Assembly (NCBI RefSeq): GCF_043641665.1
Contig: NC_092194.1
Location: 17,175,298 to 17,239,297 of the forward strand
Direction of reading: 5' to 3'
Origin: Enoplosus armatus
Lineage: Eukaryota; Chordata; Actinopteri; Centrarchiformes; Enoplosidae
DNA length: 64,000 nucleotides
Positions 47,524 through 58,732 of this stretch are shown here, piece by piece (the stretch's first letter is position 1; the number at the start of each line of letters is the position of its first letter). Under the pieces are notes generated by a model. The model did not search any database. It saw nothing but the letters and a program-made list of their open reading frames with translations, and was not told the origin of the DNA. The position numbers were made by a program, and so were the translations under genes.

Positions 47524-48865
47524 GTAACGTCCTGCTGGAAAATGCAAAGAAAGAAGAAGAAGAAAGGAGGGTTTAGCTTGGAAGTAGGGCAACTGGCATT
47601 GTCCTAATTGCAGAAAAGAGCAAAAGCAACTGTCACAGCATGTTTTTCAGTCAAAGCATGAAACAAGAACCATGTGTCTGCAGATGAACATTCAGAAACT
47701 CAAACTATTGTGTGCAGTTGTGCTAAATTTAGCTTGACTCTTTTGTGTTTCCCCCTGACTTTGATATTGCTCATGATCACAAATGTGTTGTTTTTTCTAT
47801 CAGATAGATATCGATGAAAGCTTTCCACTGATGCTAATTTTATCTAAGATGTCAGAGACGCTTCTTTGGTTTGGTTTTGATGAGATGAGGCAGCTTTCTT
47901 AATATTTTGGCATGAAAGACGTTGATTATTTTAGACACAACTTTGCTTACTGTCAAAGGAAAAGGACGAAATTAGGACATAATGTAAACACTAAAACTGC
48001 AATAGTAAAATAATTATATATAAAGCATTAGAATAGAGTGATAGAATTCAAACAGCATGTTTAAAGTTATTTAAACTAGGCAGATGATGGTGACGCAAGG
48101 ATGGTCATTTATTAAGTAGTTAGATCAATCTTTGTGGTAGAGCCCAAACAATTAGTTGATTAATCAATTAGTCAATGGACAGAACATGAATCAGACACTA
48201 TTTTTATAATTGATTCATAGTTTAAGTCATTTTCTAAGCAACAGTTCTCTGGTTTCAGCCTCTGAAATGTGCAGATTATCTGTCTTTCTTACTCTTCTAT
48301 GATAGTAAACTGAATATCTTTGAGTTTGGGACTGTTGGATGGACAAAACAATATATTTAAAGACGTCACCTTGGACTCAGATCTGCTTCAAACTTGCAGA
48401 ACGACAATAATCACTTAAAAACATGCACATAAAATAGCAAAGAAGCATTTAAACATAAGAACAAGCCGCAAGCTGAAACAACAAGTGCTAACCAGATGTG
48501 ACTTGTGATCTTGCATCTTTCCGACATTTTACACACAAAATCATTAATTGATTATTTTATTCAAGAAAAGTGTCAGCACATTCATAGATAATGAAACAAT
48601 AGTTAGTTGCAGCCCTACTGTGTTTTTATTTCTGGACGTGTCACAAAGTGGCAGAGTCTTGTGTCTCACAAACATCACACAGAGATGATTTGGCACTTTG
48701 CTGCTGGCGAGGCTGATGTGTGGAATGAAGTCATCATGGCTGCTGATGAGACTGGGATACCCCACTCTGCTTCAGGGCACCATGATGACTCATCAGTCTG
48801 TAGCACTTTGAGATGATGGAGGCTGAGAGATGACGGACGCTGGGTTCCAGTGATTTTAGTGGCTG

Positions 48866-48896
<31 letters not shown>

Positions 48897-51800
48897 CGAC
48901 CGGCAGTAGCTGGTAGATGCTGGTGACAGACACTGTTCTCCGCTGTTCTCTCTCCTCGCCCCTCTTCCCTCCCTCCTTCTCTCTCCCCTCGCCCCTCCCT
49001 GCCTGCTCCTGCTGCCGCCGTGCTCCAAAATAAGTCCGGAGACAAATGCAGATCAGTATCTGTTTCCATGGATACCAGGGGGCTGCTGCAAAGACTGCTG
49101 TAAAGCCTTTTCACTCACGCCATTGTGCTTGGAGACAATGGTTCTCAGACCCACGCCCCCCTCGTCCTCCCTCCCACTGCACACTCGACTCTCTAGGGTC
49201 AGCTGACAGATGCTCAGTGAAGCATGCACTCATACACAAAACACACTCTGTCTTCACTTGTTGGGGTTATTAAGATTTACCGTAGTTTGGGTTTAAAACT
49301 TAAGTCTGTTTTTGGAGGATAAAAAGTAAGAAGTGCTGATACTTAAAAGAAATTGTACAGTTATTGCTTTAAAGGCCTCTTGATTATACTGAGCAGGGCA
49401 GTCAATCCTGTGCTTTAACTACTAAAGGATTTATATTTCCCTTAGCAGTCATCTGCAAATAATCATAAAGAAAACCATTAATGGCAATTGAAGCTTTTAC
49501 TTTTATGCTTAGAGCAGGAGCTGTGTTGATTAGTGGATTACAGTATTTATGGGCTTAATAAATCAATATCTTCTGCTTTAACGTCGTTTAATGCCTCAGT
49601 TTAATGTTCATTTCAGTTCATTTGAGGTTGCCCATTTTAGTCAACCTCATTTAATTTTAGTCTTTCATGGCAACTGATAAAAAACACAAGAAAAATCATG
49701 ACGATAGAGTTTACACACTGAAAGACCCGAAAGCAAAATGGTATTTATTACCACAAATGAGTGGCACTCAAAAAACATAGTAAACAATACAACACAATAG
49801 TTTTGCATATTTAATTGCAGAACTACATCCAACATTTTAAGTGACTTGAGAGCTATTGTTTGCATTTCTTCTAGGCTGCTCTTGCAGGCGGTACAACAAT
49901 GGTGATCGGACACATTCTGCCAGAGAAGAATGAGTCTTTGCTGGAAGCCTACGAGAAGTGCCGCAGCTCTGCGGACTCCAAAGCCTGCTGCGACTACGCT
50001 TTGCACGTGGGCGTTACTTGGTGGGGACCCAAGGTACTCCAACACTGTGCTTCCCTGTTCACATGATCATATTTCTCCTCATGTAATCATGTATTTGTAT
50101 GGGGGGGGGAATCAACATTTAGCCAAACTGTTAGCAGCCTGTATTGATAAGAATTGAAAAGATTGTTTCTTACTTCTGCTGTATCTCCTACAATTCCCAG
50201 AATGCTTTTTGACAACCTCCAGAGACTTAGATATTTCTTTCAGCTCCTTATATGTGTTGGTGGAGACATGGTGATGACTGAGAACAAGACAAATACAAAA
50301 ACAAGAGGGATTCTTTTTTTATTCCAGGACAAAGCTAAGCTAGCTGAATTTCTGACTGCATTGTGTAATTGTTGGTTCAAAATGGCTGTTTGTTTCAAAA
50401 ACCTGATGTTTGCACTTGATGTTTTAGACTCATTTAGATCCACACGAATAAAAGAAATATACCACAAAATAACAACATGGACACAAAATAAAAGTACACC
50501 AATTGCAGCGTTCCTTCATTCAGACCTTCGTCTACACTTTCCCTTCCTGCAGGTGCAAGCTGAGATGGAGAAGCTGGTGAGAGAGAAAGGAGTGAATTCC
50601 TTTCAGATGTTCATGGCCTATAAGGACATGTTCATGCTGAGGGACAGCGAGCTCTTCCAGGCTCTGCAGCACTGTAAGGACATCGGCGCTATAGCAAGAG
50701 TCCATGCTGAGAACGGGGAACTGGTGGCAGAGGTGTGGGAGAGTCATTTCACTACCATCTCATTCATATTTCTGTCTTGTATGTCTATTGTCTTATACAC
50801 AATGATCATAAATGCTGGTGTTAATGGACTTTCCCTGTAATTTTATTGATCATTTCATTCTGTTATGTTTTTCCAAATGGATTTTGTACTAATTTGTTAT
50901 GTACATAATTCACGGTATTCTCTTGCCTCTTCCCAGGGTGCAAAAGAAGCACTGGACCTGGGCATCAGTGGCCCAGAGGGGATTGAAATTAGCAGGCCTG
51001 AAGAGGTATGATAATCAGGATTATCCTGGTTACTGTATGTCAAGCTAAAATACAATTACTTTTATTATTTCCAGACGCTTGTCACAGTCTTCTGTTTCTT
51101 TATAGTTGGAAGCAGAGGCGACCCACAGGGCAATTACCATCAGCAACAGGGTGAGTGAGATCTGTCCAGCACAAATAAAGAAATATGTAACAGTGAAAAG
51201 ACAAGATCAGTTTTTCTATATTACATGCTGTACCTTGTGTGTTTTCTGTTAGGCCCATTGCCCGATCTATCTTGTCAACGTGTCCAGCATGGCTGCGGGA
51301 GATGTAGTGGCTACAGCCAAGATGCAGGGTAAGGCCTGTTTTCTCTTACATGTACCATTATTATGTTGGGAATTTTATATTATATTATTTTATATTATTA
51401 AATATTATTAATTCAAAAATGCAATGCCTACAAAAAAAATTACACTTTTATTAAATTACAGGAGATTTACTTCTGAAAATGATAACATTTTGAAGAAGAG
51501 ATACGACTTCCATGGATTCCACGGAAACTCAGTGTATAGTACCTCCATTAAATTCACTGACCTGGAGAGATTTTTGATGAACAATTTGTTTTTTTATTAC
51601 CATCTTTATAACCTCTGAAAGCCAAATTAACTGAGACCCAGTACTCTTGCTGTGGGGAGTGTGGAGCAGCACTGGTGGTGGAACATGTCCACATATTTTG
51701 GAATAGCCCGAATATTCAGCTTTTTTGGGAGAAAGCTTCACAGCAAATGTCAAGTATACTTAATTTTCGGATCAATATTTAATTTCTCTCTCTGTATTTT

Positions 51801-54422
51801 GGAGATATGTTTAAATGTTTGTATAAAGGTGAGATCTACCTCCTGAAGATCCTTATGACTGCAAGTAAAATACCAACCAACTTTTTTTTGTATTTAATAG
51901 ACGATTTCATGCTGGGCCTCCATATATTTTTTTGCGTTTCACTGATTTTCTGGTGTTTCAGAGTGAAACTCATCCTTTTTTGGAGGAGTCATGTGGTTTT
52001 CTTGCTTAATCTTTTAATCTCTTGCTCGCTTAATCTCTGCCCCTTTTCTTACAACACTCTTCACTATCATTGATACTTCTATATTGTACTGTCTGACCAC
52101 AGGTAAGGTGGTCCATGGTGAAACAACCACAGCCCACGCTGTGCTGAACGGCATGCAGTACTACCATCAGGACTGGGCCCACGCTGCTGCCCACGTTACT
52201 GTGCCTCCTCTCCGCCTGGACCCCAATACTCCCAATTTCTTGATGAGCCTGCTGGGAAAGTGAGGAAAACGCAATAAAATCTCACATTAAATGTAACATG
52301 AGGTCAGTGTGGTTCTGGTTTCTTCCACTGCTGCAGTAATAAATGTGACTCTGCATCTCGCTCTGTTCGGCCGCAGTGACACTCTGAATGTTGTGGGGTC
52401 AGACCACCGTCCATTCACCATCAAACAGAGAGCCATGGGCAAGGATGACTTCACAAAGATCCCCCATGGGCTTCCTGGCGTTCAGGATCGCATGAGCGTT
52501 ATCTGGGAGAAAGGAGTGGTATGTGTGACTCTTTTGTTCCCGTCTGGCTGTCTGAGAACTTCCACAAATAGGACTTTTCGATTTGAGCTTTTTTTTTAAA
52601 TAAAACACAGTAGAGACTTAAAAAAAAAAAAAAAAAAGAAAAACATCTGCTCCTGCTTTTAGTGCATCAGTTGATTCAGTCAGATGCTGTGTATGATTTT
52701 AAGTCCATTGTTTAGGTTACATATTTTAAATTGTGTCGGTGTTATAATTCACAGATTGGAGGTAAAATGGATGAGAATCGCTTTGTAGCAGTCACAAGCT
52801 CAAACGCAGCCAAGATCTACAACCTCTACCCCAGGAAAGGGAGGATCATCCCAGGAGCAGATGCTGATGTGGTGGTCTGGGACCCCGAGGGATCCAAGTA
52901 TGAAACTCGATCCATCCATTCATCGACCAGCTTGTCTCGCTGCAGCTTTTATCTGGAGTCACTGGGTCATCTTTGTCTTTCCATCTCTGTCTGCAGGACT
53001 ATTTCTGTGGATAACCAGGTCCAGGGGGGAGATGTTAACCTGTATGAAGGTCTCCGTTGCCATGGTGTACCCCTGGTCACCATCAGCCGTGGCCGTCTGG
53101 TTTATGAAAATGGCATATTCACTTGTGCTGAGGGCTCTGGAAAGTTTTGCCCCCTGAGAACCTTCCCAGATTACCTTTATAAGAAGATGGTTCAGAGGGA
53201 AAAGGTATTGACATAGAGAGGCTCACCATAAGTTGGATGTAACTAAGCTGCTATGGAGAGGAGTTGTCAAAAGAGCTAATTTTGGTCTTTCACATAAGAA
53301 GGTCTCGACGTTTTTTGGACATATTTTAATGGAGTAACAGTACCTCTACTTGAGTTTTTTGCTTTAACATGTTCATTAACCTGATTGTATTCCTTTGTGG
53401 ATGTAATATATGTGTGTATGTGTGTTGACCTACCAGTGCCAGGCCGTGAAAGCTGTTGAACGAGAGCCCTACACAGGTGAAGTCGTTGCGTTGGTCAACT
53501 CAGGAAAGAGGGACTTTGGGGCTTCAGATGTGGACACTCCGACGCGCCCCTCCACCCGGCACGGGGGCCAGAGGGACCTCCACGAGTCCGGCTTCAGCCT
53601 GTCTGGTAAGAATCAACAGATTAATTCAGATATCAGTGAAATCGTCTATTTTTCTTTCATATAATGACACTATGAGTGTATGAGGAAGTATTTTATTAGG
53701 CTGTGATCTCCCATACAATGGTAACTGGAGTAAACTGGACTTTAAAAGTTACACTAATTGACCTGATGGGGGCGCCATATTGAAAGAAATCTGGAGGGAC
53801 AGTGGTCTTGTTCACCCCATACTTGTCTATGGTTGGCTAAGTAGATGCCTGCATCAGTTGTGGAAGATGAAATTTAGTTTACACAGTACTTTAAACTTTT
53901 CATATGACAGATTCATACATTTATAGCACTTTTCAAAAGAATATTACAAATTGCTTTGCCAAACCAAGGCTTCCACGACCCTCTTTTTCACTTATATTAT
54001 TCACATTTGTACATATTCAGACCCAGGAGTTACCTGGTACACTTTTTTATCAACTATTTTTGGGGAATATTTAAGTCTTAATTAAGAGAGATTTAACAGG
54101 AAATGAGGGGAGAGATGGGGAATGGCATGCAACAAAGGTCTGTGGTTACAGTTGGCCCCTTAACCCCTAGGCCACCAGAGTACTCCCCCTAGTACCCTTT
54201 TAGACCAATGAGGAATAGTTACTGAGATTTTTAAGGGAATGAGAAGAATTGCTTTGATCTTGAGGTTTACATTGCTTAAATCTGCCTGGAAACACTAGTT
54301 CCTTATGTTCCATGGTCACGTTCCCTGCTGCTCCAGGTGCCCAGATCGATGACAACATTCCAAAGAGATCCTCGGCCAGGATCCTCGCTCCTCCTGGGGG
54401 GAGATCCAGCGGGATCTGGTAA
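47263..54422 (+). CDS. dpysl5: Dihydropyrimidinase-related protein 5 (CRMP5), spliced gene, 12 coding exons
   Basis: Cytosolic collapsin-response-mediator family protein, mainly neuronal, acting on microtubules and neurite growth. Exons: 47263-47523, 49875-50033, 50553-50732, 50937-51005, 51106-51150, 51253-51328, 52103-52259, 52377-52518, 52755-52897, 52997-53204, 53437-53605, 54337-54422. They join in frame to 564 residues, the same as human DPYSL5 and closer to it than to other CRMPs ([15 protein letters not shown] near the start, [12 protein letters not shown] at the end). The hydantoinase-like fold is retained, but two metal ligands expected from active dihydropyrimidinase are changed: S66 replaces the first His of HxH, and N247 replaces a later His. 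Enzyme activity is therefore unlikely. Residues 480-564 form a Ser/Thr-rich tail. Paralogue letter (5a/5b) not assigned. Confidence 0.96.
48138..48618. mobile_element. MITE-like element, ATTAGTTGATTAATCG family, full-length copy
   Basis: Starts agagcccaaacaattagttg and ends agttagttgcagccct, giving inverted ends. Internal blocks gattaatcaattagtcaatg and agtttaagtcattttctaag match the other copies. Non-coding. Confidence 0.7.
48866..48895. repeat. (GACA)n microsatellite
   Basis: About seven GACA units in dpysl5 intron 1. Confidence 0.95.
49875..50033 (+). CDS. dpysl5: dpysl5 coding exon 2 (residues 88-140)
   Basis: Encodes [20 protein letters not shown], then [16 protein letters not shown]. 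Acceptor ttcttctag, donor gtactc, 53 codons in phase 0. Confidence 0.97.
50553..50732 (+). CDS. dpysl5: dpysl5 coding exon 3 (residues 141-200)
   Basis: Encodes [17 protein letters not shown], then [19 protein letters not shown]164 and H191 sit where active hydantoinases have the carboxylated Lys and a metal-binding His. Acceptor cttcctgcag, donor gtgtgg. Confidence 0.97.
50937..51005 (+). CDS. dpysl5: dpysl5 coding exon 4 (residues 201-223)
   Basis: Encodes [18 protein letters not shown] and SRPEE, nearly identical to human. Acceptor cttcccag, donor gtatga, phase 0. Confidence 0.97.
51106..51150 (+). CDS. dpysl5: dpysl5 coding exon 5 (residues 224-238)
   Basis: A 45-base exon encoding [15 protein letters not shown]. 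Acceptor tttatag, donor gtgagt. It lies only 100 bases after exon 4. Confidence 0.95.
51253..51328 (+). CDS. dpysl5: dpysl5 coding exon 6 (residues 239-264)
   Basis: Encodes [20 protein letters not shown]247 in LVNVSS replaces a His that binds metal in dihydropyrimidinase. Donor gtaagg after one base of a codon. Confidence 0.96.
51329..52102 (+). other. dpysl5 intron 6
   Basis: 774 bases, mostly occupied by the L1/Tx1-like LINE remnant at about 51620-51950; the rest is AT-rich. Confidence 0.6.
51620..51950 (+). mobile_element. L1/Tx1-like LINE ORF2 C-terminal remnant
   Basis: One frame reads [20 protein letters not shown] then [11 protein letters not shown], matching the Cys/His-rich CxxCG...H.FW.C...FW end of L1/Tx1 ORF2. 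It stops soon after, and other frames carry stops. Dead fragment in a dpysl5 intron, sense orientation. Confidence 0.55.
52103..52259 (+). CDS. dpysl5: dpysl5 coding exon 7 (residues 264-316)
   Basis: Encodes [16 protein letters not shown], then [13 protein letters not shown] and MSLLG. Acceptor gaccacag, donor gtgagg after two bases of a codon. Confidence 0.96.
52377..52518 (+). CDS. dpysl5: dpysl5 coding exon 8 (residues 316-363)
   Basis: Encodes [17 protein letters not shown], then [16 protein letters not shown]. The SDH Asp matches a metal-site Asp of hydantoinases. Only a 117-base intron separates it from exon 7. Confidence 0.97.
52620..52637. repeat. Poly-A run
   Basis: 18 A residues in dpysl5 intron 8; it may be the tail of a decayed retroelement. 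Confidence 0.85.
52755..52897 (+). CDS. dpysl5: dpysl5 coding exon 9 (residues 364-411)
   Basis: Encodes [19 protein letters not shown] and [20 protein letters not shown], strongly conserved. Acceptor ttcacag, donor gtatga after two bases of a codon. Confidence 0.97.
52997..53204 (+). CDS. dpysl5: dpysl5 coding exon 10 (residues 411-480)
   Basis: Encodes [18 protein letters not shown], then [19 protein letters not shown] and VQREK. The end of the folded domain. Only a 99-base intron precedes it. Confidence 0.97.
53437..53605 (+). CDS. dpysl5: dpysl5 coding exon 11, C-terminal tail (residues 481-537)
   Basis: Encodes the variable tail start [12 protein letters not shown], then the conserved [19 protein letters not shown] segment, which matches the GSK3-type phosphorylation region of CRMP5. 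Donor gtaaga after one base of a codon. Confidence 0.95.
53606..54336 (+). other. dpysl5 intron 11
   Basis: 731 bases, AT-rich, with an antisense SINE at 54085-54195. Nothing else seen. Confidence 0.65.
54085..54195 (-). mobile_element. tRNA-derived SINE, antisense copy
   Basis: Read on the minus strand: gtactctggtggcctagggg ttaagg head, then cctttgttgcatgccattcc and cctcatttcctgttaaat. These are standard blocks of the percomorph tRNA SINE. Confidence 0.7.
54337..54422 (+). CDS. dpysl5: dpysl5 coding exon 12, C-terminus (residues 537-564)
   Basis: Encodes [20 protein letters not shown] and the end GGRSSGIW followed by TAA, nearly identical to the human C-terminus. Acceptor tgctccag. Confidence 0.97.
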
Positions 54423-56085
54423 CCAATCAGATGGCCACTACATGAAGCGGAGGAATGATACCTGAGGGAAACATATGGCCAAGCAAGATGACTCGATTTT
54501 CTCTCTGGAAGCTTAGAATATGTGTGGGGTAATGTTTTTATTTGGAACTCAGCACAGTTACTTAGGATTGTAAAACGTAAAACTGTATGACATTGCCGTA
54601 ATTATATTGGAATATGGATCAAGGAAAACTATTGCTAAGTGGTTATAGCTACCAAATTTAATTCAAATGTTAACCAAATATAAGCAACAAATAAAAAATG
54701 AGTTGCCAATGAATGACTTTGGCTGGTGGATCACGTTAGGGGAAATATCTTACTAATAATTTTAGGAATATGAAGGTGAGTCATGGTTTTTATGATGCGA
54801 TTGTGTTACCTCACTGTAAAATACGATTTTGCACTTGTATCATGTACTATTTAGATGCCTTTTTACATGATTTAATGTCACAAATATCACAAATGTCTTT
54901 TTACTGCGAGCCATGGTGAACGAAATGTAATAAATTGAATTATTACAAAGGTGTTGGCATGACATTAACATGTCACATTATGAAAAATACAGTTGCAATT
55001 GACCAATTGATGAAAAATATCGTAAAGCAAGCTAACGTTTTCAATGTGTTTGTTTATTTATTTTTTATATTGCGTTATTTGTGCTATTTTCCGTTGATGC
55101 TACTGTGTTAGAGTTATTTCAGTAGTTCATCATTGTCATATTAGCATTTCAGATCATGTTTACAGCCTTATAGCAGAATAGACTTCTGTTCCACCCCCCA
55201 CCAAATGTGAATGAACCCATGCTGTGTGTTCTGTGCATGGTAGCAGAGTTAGGACTTCTGTAATAAGCACTGATATTACTCATGTTACGCAGCATTCTTT
55301 GTGATCGTATCCATTTTCCACAGAGAGCAAAAATTCTCACCCAAACTGCCTTTTTCTCACCTGAGAACACTGACAAACACTCACAAACACATCGTCCCAA
55401 ACTGCCATTGCGGATCCTGACATGCTGATCGCTGTCGTTTCTTTTAGGGGGAGCACTTTTTTTCTGCTTTTGATGCGTTCTGGTCTGCAGGGTTTTAAAA
55501 TGTTCCTCTGACTGACGCTTCCGATGTAACACATCACTGTGAAGCACACAGTGAAGGTGAAGCGGTCCTCTGTAGGCATTTAACAGCAGACATGTTTATT
55601 GTCTATTAATGCCATTTCTTCAGGGGATCTGATGCCTTCATACTGTGTCAGTGAAAGCTCAGCATCATAACTGGAAGGCATGATTGTTTAGCAACTACAG
55701 AAAAGCACTGATACTACTACTGTATTTTTATTGTTTTGTTTTAGTTACAATATGTTTCTTGTGAATAATTGTCTTAGTAATTGATTTTGTCGTATTTTTG
55801 TCAACACTGCAGTGTAAGCAGGGATGCACACAAGATTTTGATCATGTTTAGACCCAGATGTGTTCAGAAGATCATCATGCTACATCATTGTTTGTTAGTT
55901 TTTGAACAGATTTCACTTTTGATCTTTAGACACTCCAGAGAATCTTGTTGTGTCTTCCCTCTCCCAAACGTACACTGGTGCTGAACAATGTGTCGTCACA
56001 TTGGATTCCTTTTATCTCTTATTTTGTCTTGCAGCTCTTTATCACATGATTTGAGTGCAAATAAACCACAATGAAATCTCCAACT
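54423..56085 (+). other. dpysl5: dpysl5 3' UTR (probable extent)
   Basis: Follows the stop codon. An AATAAA at 56060-56065 with a downstream T/G-rich stretch probably ends the transcript. Earlier AATAAA-type hexamers near 54688 and 54929 could give shorter forms. Apart from AT-rich sequence and short spurious ORFs I see nothing else. Confidence 0.55.
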
Positions 56086-56124
56086 GAATCCTGTATCTGA
56101 TTGCTGTCCCATGGTGGAAAGTTA

Positions 56125-56670
56125 CACTTACTCAAGTACTGCACTTGTACTTTACTTTACTCTAGTACTTCCATTTTATGCTGCTTTGTCTTTATTTCAG
56201 AGGGAAATACCGTACTTTTTACTCCACGTCTGGCAGCTAGTTGCTTTTAAAGCTGTGGTTCCCAGCCTTTTTGGCTTGTGACCTACCAAAAAAGCACTGA
56301 AGTGTCTGGTTGGGGTCCCTTGCCACTTTTCAGATGTCTATGAGTTGTTAGCAGCATCACCAATAACTGATTTTCCCTCTATATGTCCTCAGATGTAGAA
56401 GTTTTATGTAGATATTTCACCTAAAGAGCAACATTTGTGTAGCAGTACATATCCTTTCTTCTTTCCTACTCATTTAATCCTCTCATATTTATCTTTGACC
56501 CTCAGGAGGGGGCCAGACCCCTCGGCTGGGAACCACTAGACGAAACAACCTCAGTGTATGATATCATAATATATCACTCAAAGGAGACACATTCTTGCAG
56601 AACGAGCATTTTTACTTTTACAGTACATTTTGCTGATAATACTTCTGTACTTTTACTTGTAATGGACTAT
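56125..56670 (+). repeat. Teleost ACTTAAGTA-type dispersed repeat, interrupted
   Basis: Left part: cttactcaagtactgcactt, tactttactctagtacttcc, tggcagctagttgctttt. Right part: atcataatatatcactcaaa, catttttacttttacagtac, gctgataatacttctgtact. Together they match the two halves of a common fish repeat; the middle is displaced by the MITE at 56255-56536. Confidence 0.6.
56255..56536. mobile_element. MITE with perfect 13-base terminal inverted repeats
   Basis: Starts gtggttcccagcc (56255-56267) and ends ggctgggaaccac (56524-56536), exact reverse complements. The GTGGTTCCCA-type end is typical of hAT-class non-autonomous elements. 282 bases, no ORF; I could not find a clear 8-base target duplication. 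Confidence 0.75.
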
Positions 56671-56680
56671 TTTTACATTG

Positions 56681-57020
56681 AGCTGAAACAATTAGTCAAT
56701 TAATCGATTAGTCAATCAACAGAAAAATAAACAGCAACTATTTGTATCGTTTAAATCATTTTTCAAGCATAAGCTCCCCCTTGTTCTCTGGGTTCAGCTT
56801 GTCCAATATGAGGATTTTCTGCTTTTCTGCGTTTTACATTATTGTAAATTACATATATCTGTGTTTTGGACTGTTGGTTGGACAAAAAACATGACATTTG
56901 AAAACACCACATTCGGTTTTAATTTAATTTTGTGACACCTTAGACCAAACAATTACCTGATTAACTGAGAAGATAATCACCAGATTAACTGATAACGAAG
57001 ATAACAGTTAGCTCCATCCC
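56681..57020. mobile_element. MITE-like element, ATTAGTTGATTAATCG family, full-length copy
   Basis: Starts gagctgaaacaattagtcaa and ends aacagttagctccatccct; internal blocks taatcgattagtcaatcaac and gtttaaatcatttttcaagc match the other copies. Confidence 0.7.
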
Positions 57021-57199
57021 TAACTGCTGTATTAGCGTCTGAACACTCCTTCCACCGCTGTTGCTGACATTTCTCACCCAGCAGCGGATAAAACATTAAC
57101 AGAAGGCATTTCAGTGTAGTCTGGCCTCTCTAAAGCCTCAGTCACTCGCAGGCCTAAAAATCCCACCACACACATCATGTGTCTCTTAGCTGGAACGGG

Positions 57200-57400
57200 C
57201 CAAAGTCCTATTTATAATGAACCTTTAACAGCATGGAGTCGGGCGCATGCGCGGTTGGAGCTGGATTGTTGCAGCCCCAGACAGGGCGGCCCGTTACTAA
57301 GCACTGCACCGCGCAGGGTCTGACAACGACGACAGCAACGGGCACTGACAGAAGGAATACCAGCAGCGTGATAACAACACAGACACTCCTGAATACAGTG
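57200..57400 (+). promoter_or_regulatory. mapre3 promoter and non-coding first exon (probable)
   Basis: CpG-rich stretch with a palindromic NRF1-type site GCGCATGCGC at 57243-57252. A good donor (GAATACA/gtgagt, exon end near 57397) can splice to the mapre3 start exon at 59187, which begins only three bases before its ATG and so needs an upstream leader. Transcription start not located. Confidence 0.5.
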
Positions 57401-57656
57401 AGTCCGGTATAGTATAGTGACGACTGTGTTTTGCTTGTTTCTCCTTTTTGTGCGGGTGGACGTGTTTGCGGGGGAGTCGTGTTTTATTCCCGTGCTGTGG
57501 GGATATTTCGCCGTGCGCCTGACACTCCTGAGGTATTCTGGGAGGCCTGTAGAGGGGGCCGCTAGCAGAGCAGCACCAGCGTTGCGGGTTTTTAACCAAA
57601 AAGGCACCCCAGCAAACGGGCACATTTATTGTTCTCAGCTCGGGCTTGAAATGTCA

Positions 57657-57689
57657 CCCCCCCCCCCCCCCCAACCCCCCCCAACCCCC
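57657..57689. repeat. C-rich homopolymer tract
   Basis: Runs of 16, 8 and 5 C separated by AA, inside the CpG-rich mapre3 5' region. Could form i-motif/G-quadruplex structure. Confidence 0.9.
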
Positions 57690-58732
57690 TCGCCCATTTG
57701 CTCTTGCTAGACTTCGGGGTTTTGCTGCAGTCATTATCGGAGCTTTTTCAAAGGCCCGGCACATTTTAGGAGAATAGATTGACTTCCCTTTGGTGCGCCG
57801 TTGTCGATACAATAATCCATAGTTATTAGGAATGACACCCACTGCCGTGTCCGTGCACGTGAATGTAGCTGAACGTGCGTGGTTTTGTCTTATTAACGGT
57901 TTTAATGTTGGTTGTAAGTTATAATCATGTAATTGTAGGCTAGCCAAGCCCCACGGGAGACTGCCGGTGTAATGCACGCTGCTGAGGGTGCATTCACAAT
58001 AACATTGGCGTTATCACCAGAAATCACTGCCTACACTGCAGGTAAACGTGATCCAGTTGTTATTAGTGTGAAATCTGGTGACAGACTGTAATCCCCGGTT
58101 GTCACCCGCAGACACAGAGCGGTGTGTGACCTTACAACAACCGTCATTTCACAGTTTATGTCCTGCTCGTGTTAATGTGCATTTTTACTGCGGGGGGATG
58201 ATCCAAGGTGTCAACGTTACGGGCCCATTTTGACATGACACCGCTGTAAGGTTTTCAGCAGGCGAGCAAAGTGAGCACAGAGAGAGGGCTGGAGCTGCCA
58301 GATGTGTAAAGCTGCTCACAAACATCAGGATATTTCTGTTTAATCTAGGGAGGATTATGCTCACAACACATCTGTAGATTAAAACTGAAACTAAGGACGC
58401 CTCTCAGGCGCTGTGTTTACAGTCAGAAATAAAGTGCAGTTCCCAAAGGCCAGTGGCTCCAGTCTCAGTAGGCTTCACTGGGCCCACAACTGCAACGGTT
58501 CCTGACTCTGCCCAAGATCTCTAATCTGAAAAACTACCCCTTAAAACCCTAGGACATAAGGAAAAATGGCTGGGGGTGCAGTTGGGAAAATTACAATTAC
58601 AACATATTGACAGATATTTGTAACGTTTAATACTACTGGAGTACATCCTGCATCAGAGATCCAGGACTATTAGATCAAAAATGGGTTAACCGAAGTTAGT
58701 TCAATAAAGTAGGTCCATGAATACGTCTAGAG

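Larger units (their letters stand above)
47524..49874 (+). other. dpysl5 intron 1
   Basis: 2.35 kb with a full MITE (48138-48618), a GACA run (48866-48895) and pyrimidine-rich sequence around 48950-49010. ORFs here are spurious. Confidence 0.7.
56090..57200. other. Intergenic spacer between dpysl5 and mapre3, nearly all repeat
   Basis: About 1.1 kb made of an ACTTAAGTA-type repeat (56125-56670) interrupted by a MITE (56255-56536), followed directly by another MITE (56681-57020). The remainder leads into the mapre3 promoter. Confidence 0.65.

Noticed and set aside
48675..49114. Minus-strand ORFs rich in Arg/Glu/Gly and Cys-Leu-Ser-Val repeats
   Set aside because: Produced by the GACA repeat and neighbouring pyrimidine-rich sequence.
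50154..50840. Continuous 228-residue ORF spanning dpysl5 intron 2, exon 3 and intron 3
   Set aside because: Only 50553-50732 is conserved, with clear splice sites; the rest is intron read-through by chance.
57297..57977. ORFs in the CpG-rich region before mapre3
   Set aside because: No domain or conserved sequence; GC-rich promoter DNA has few stop codons. Best seen as promoter and leader.
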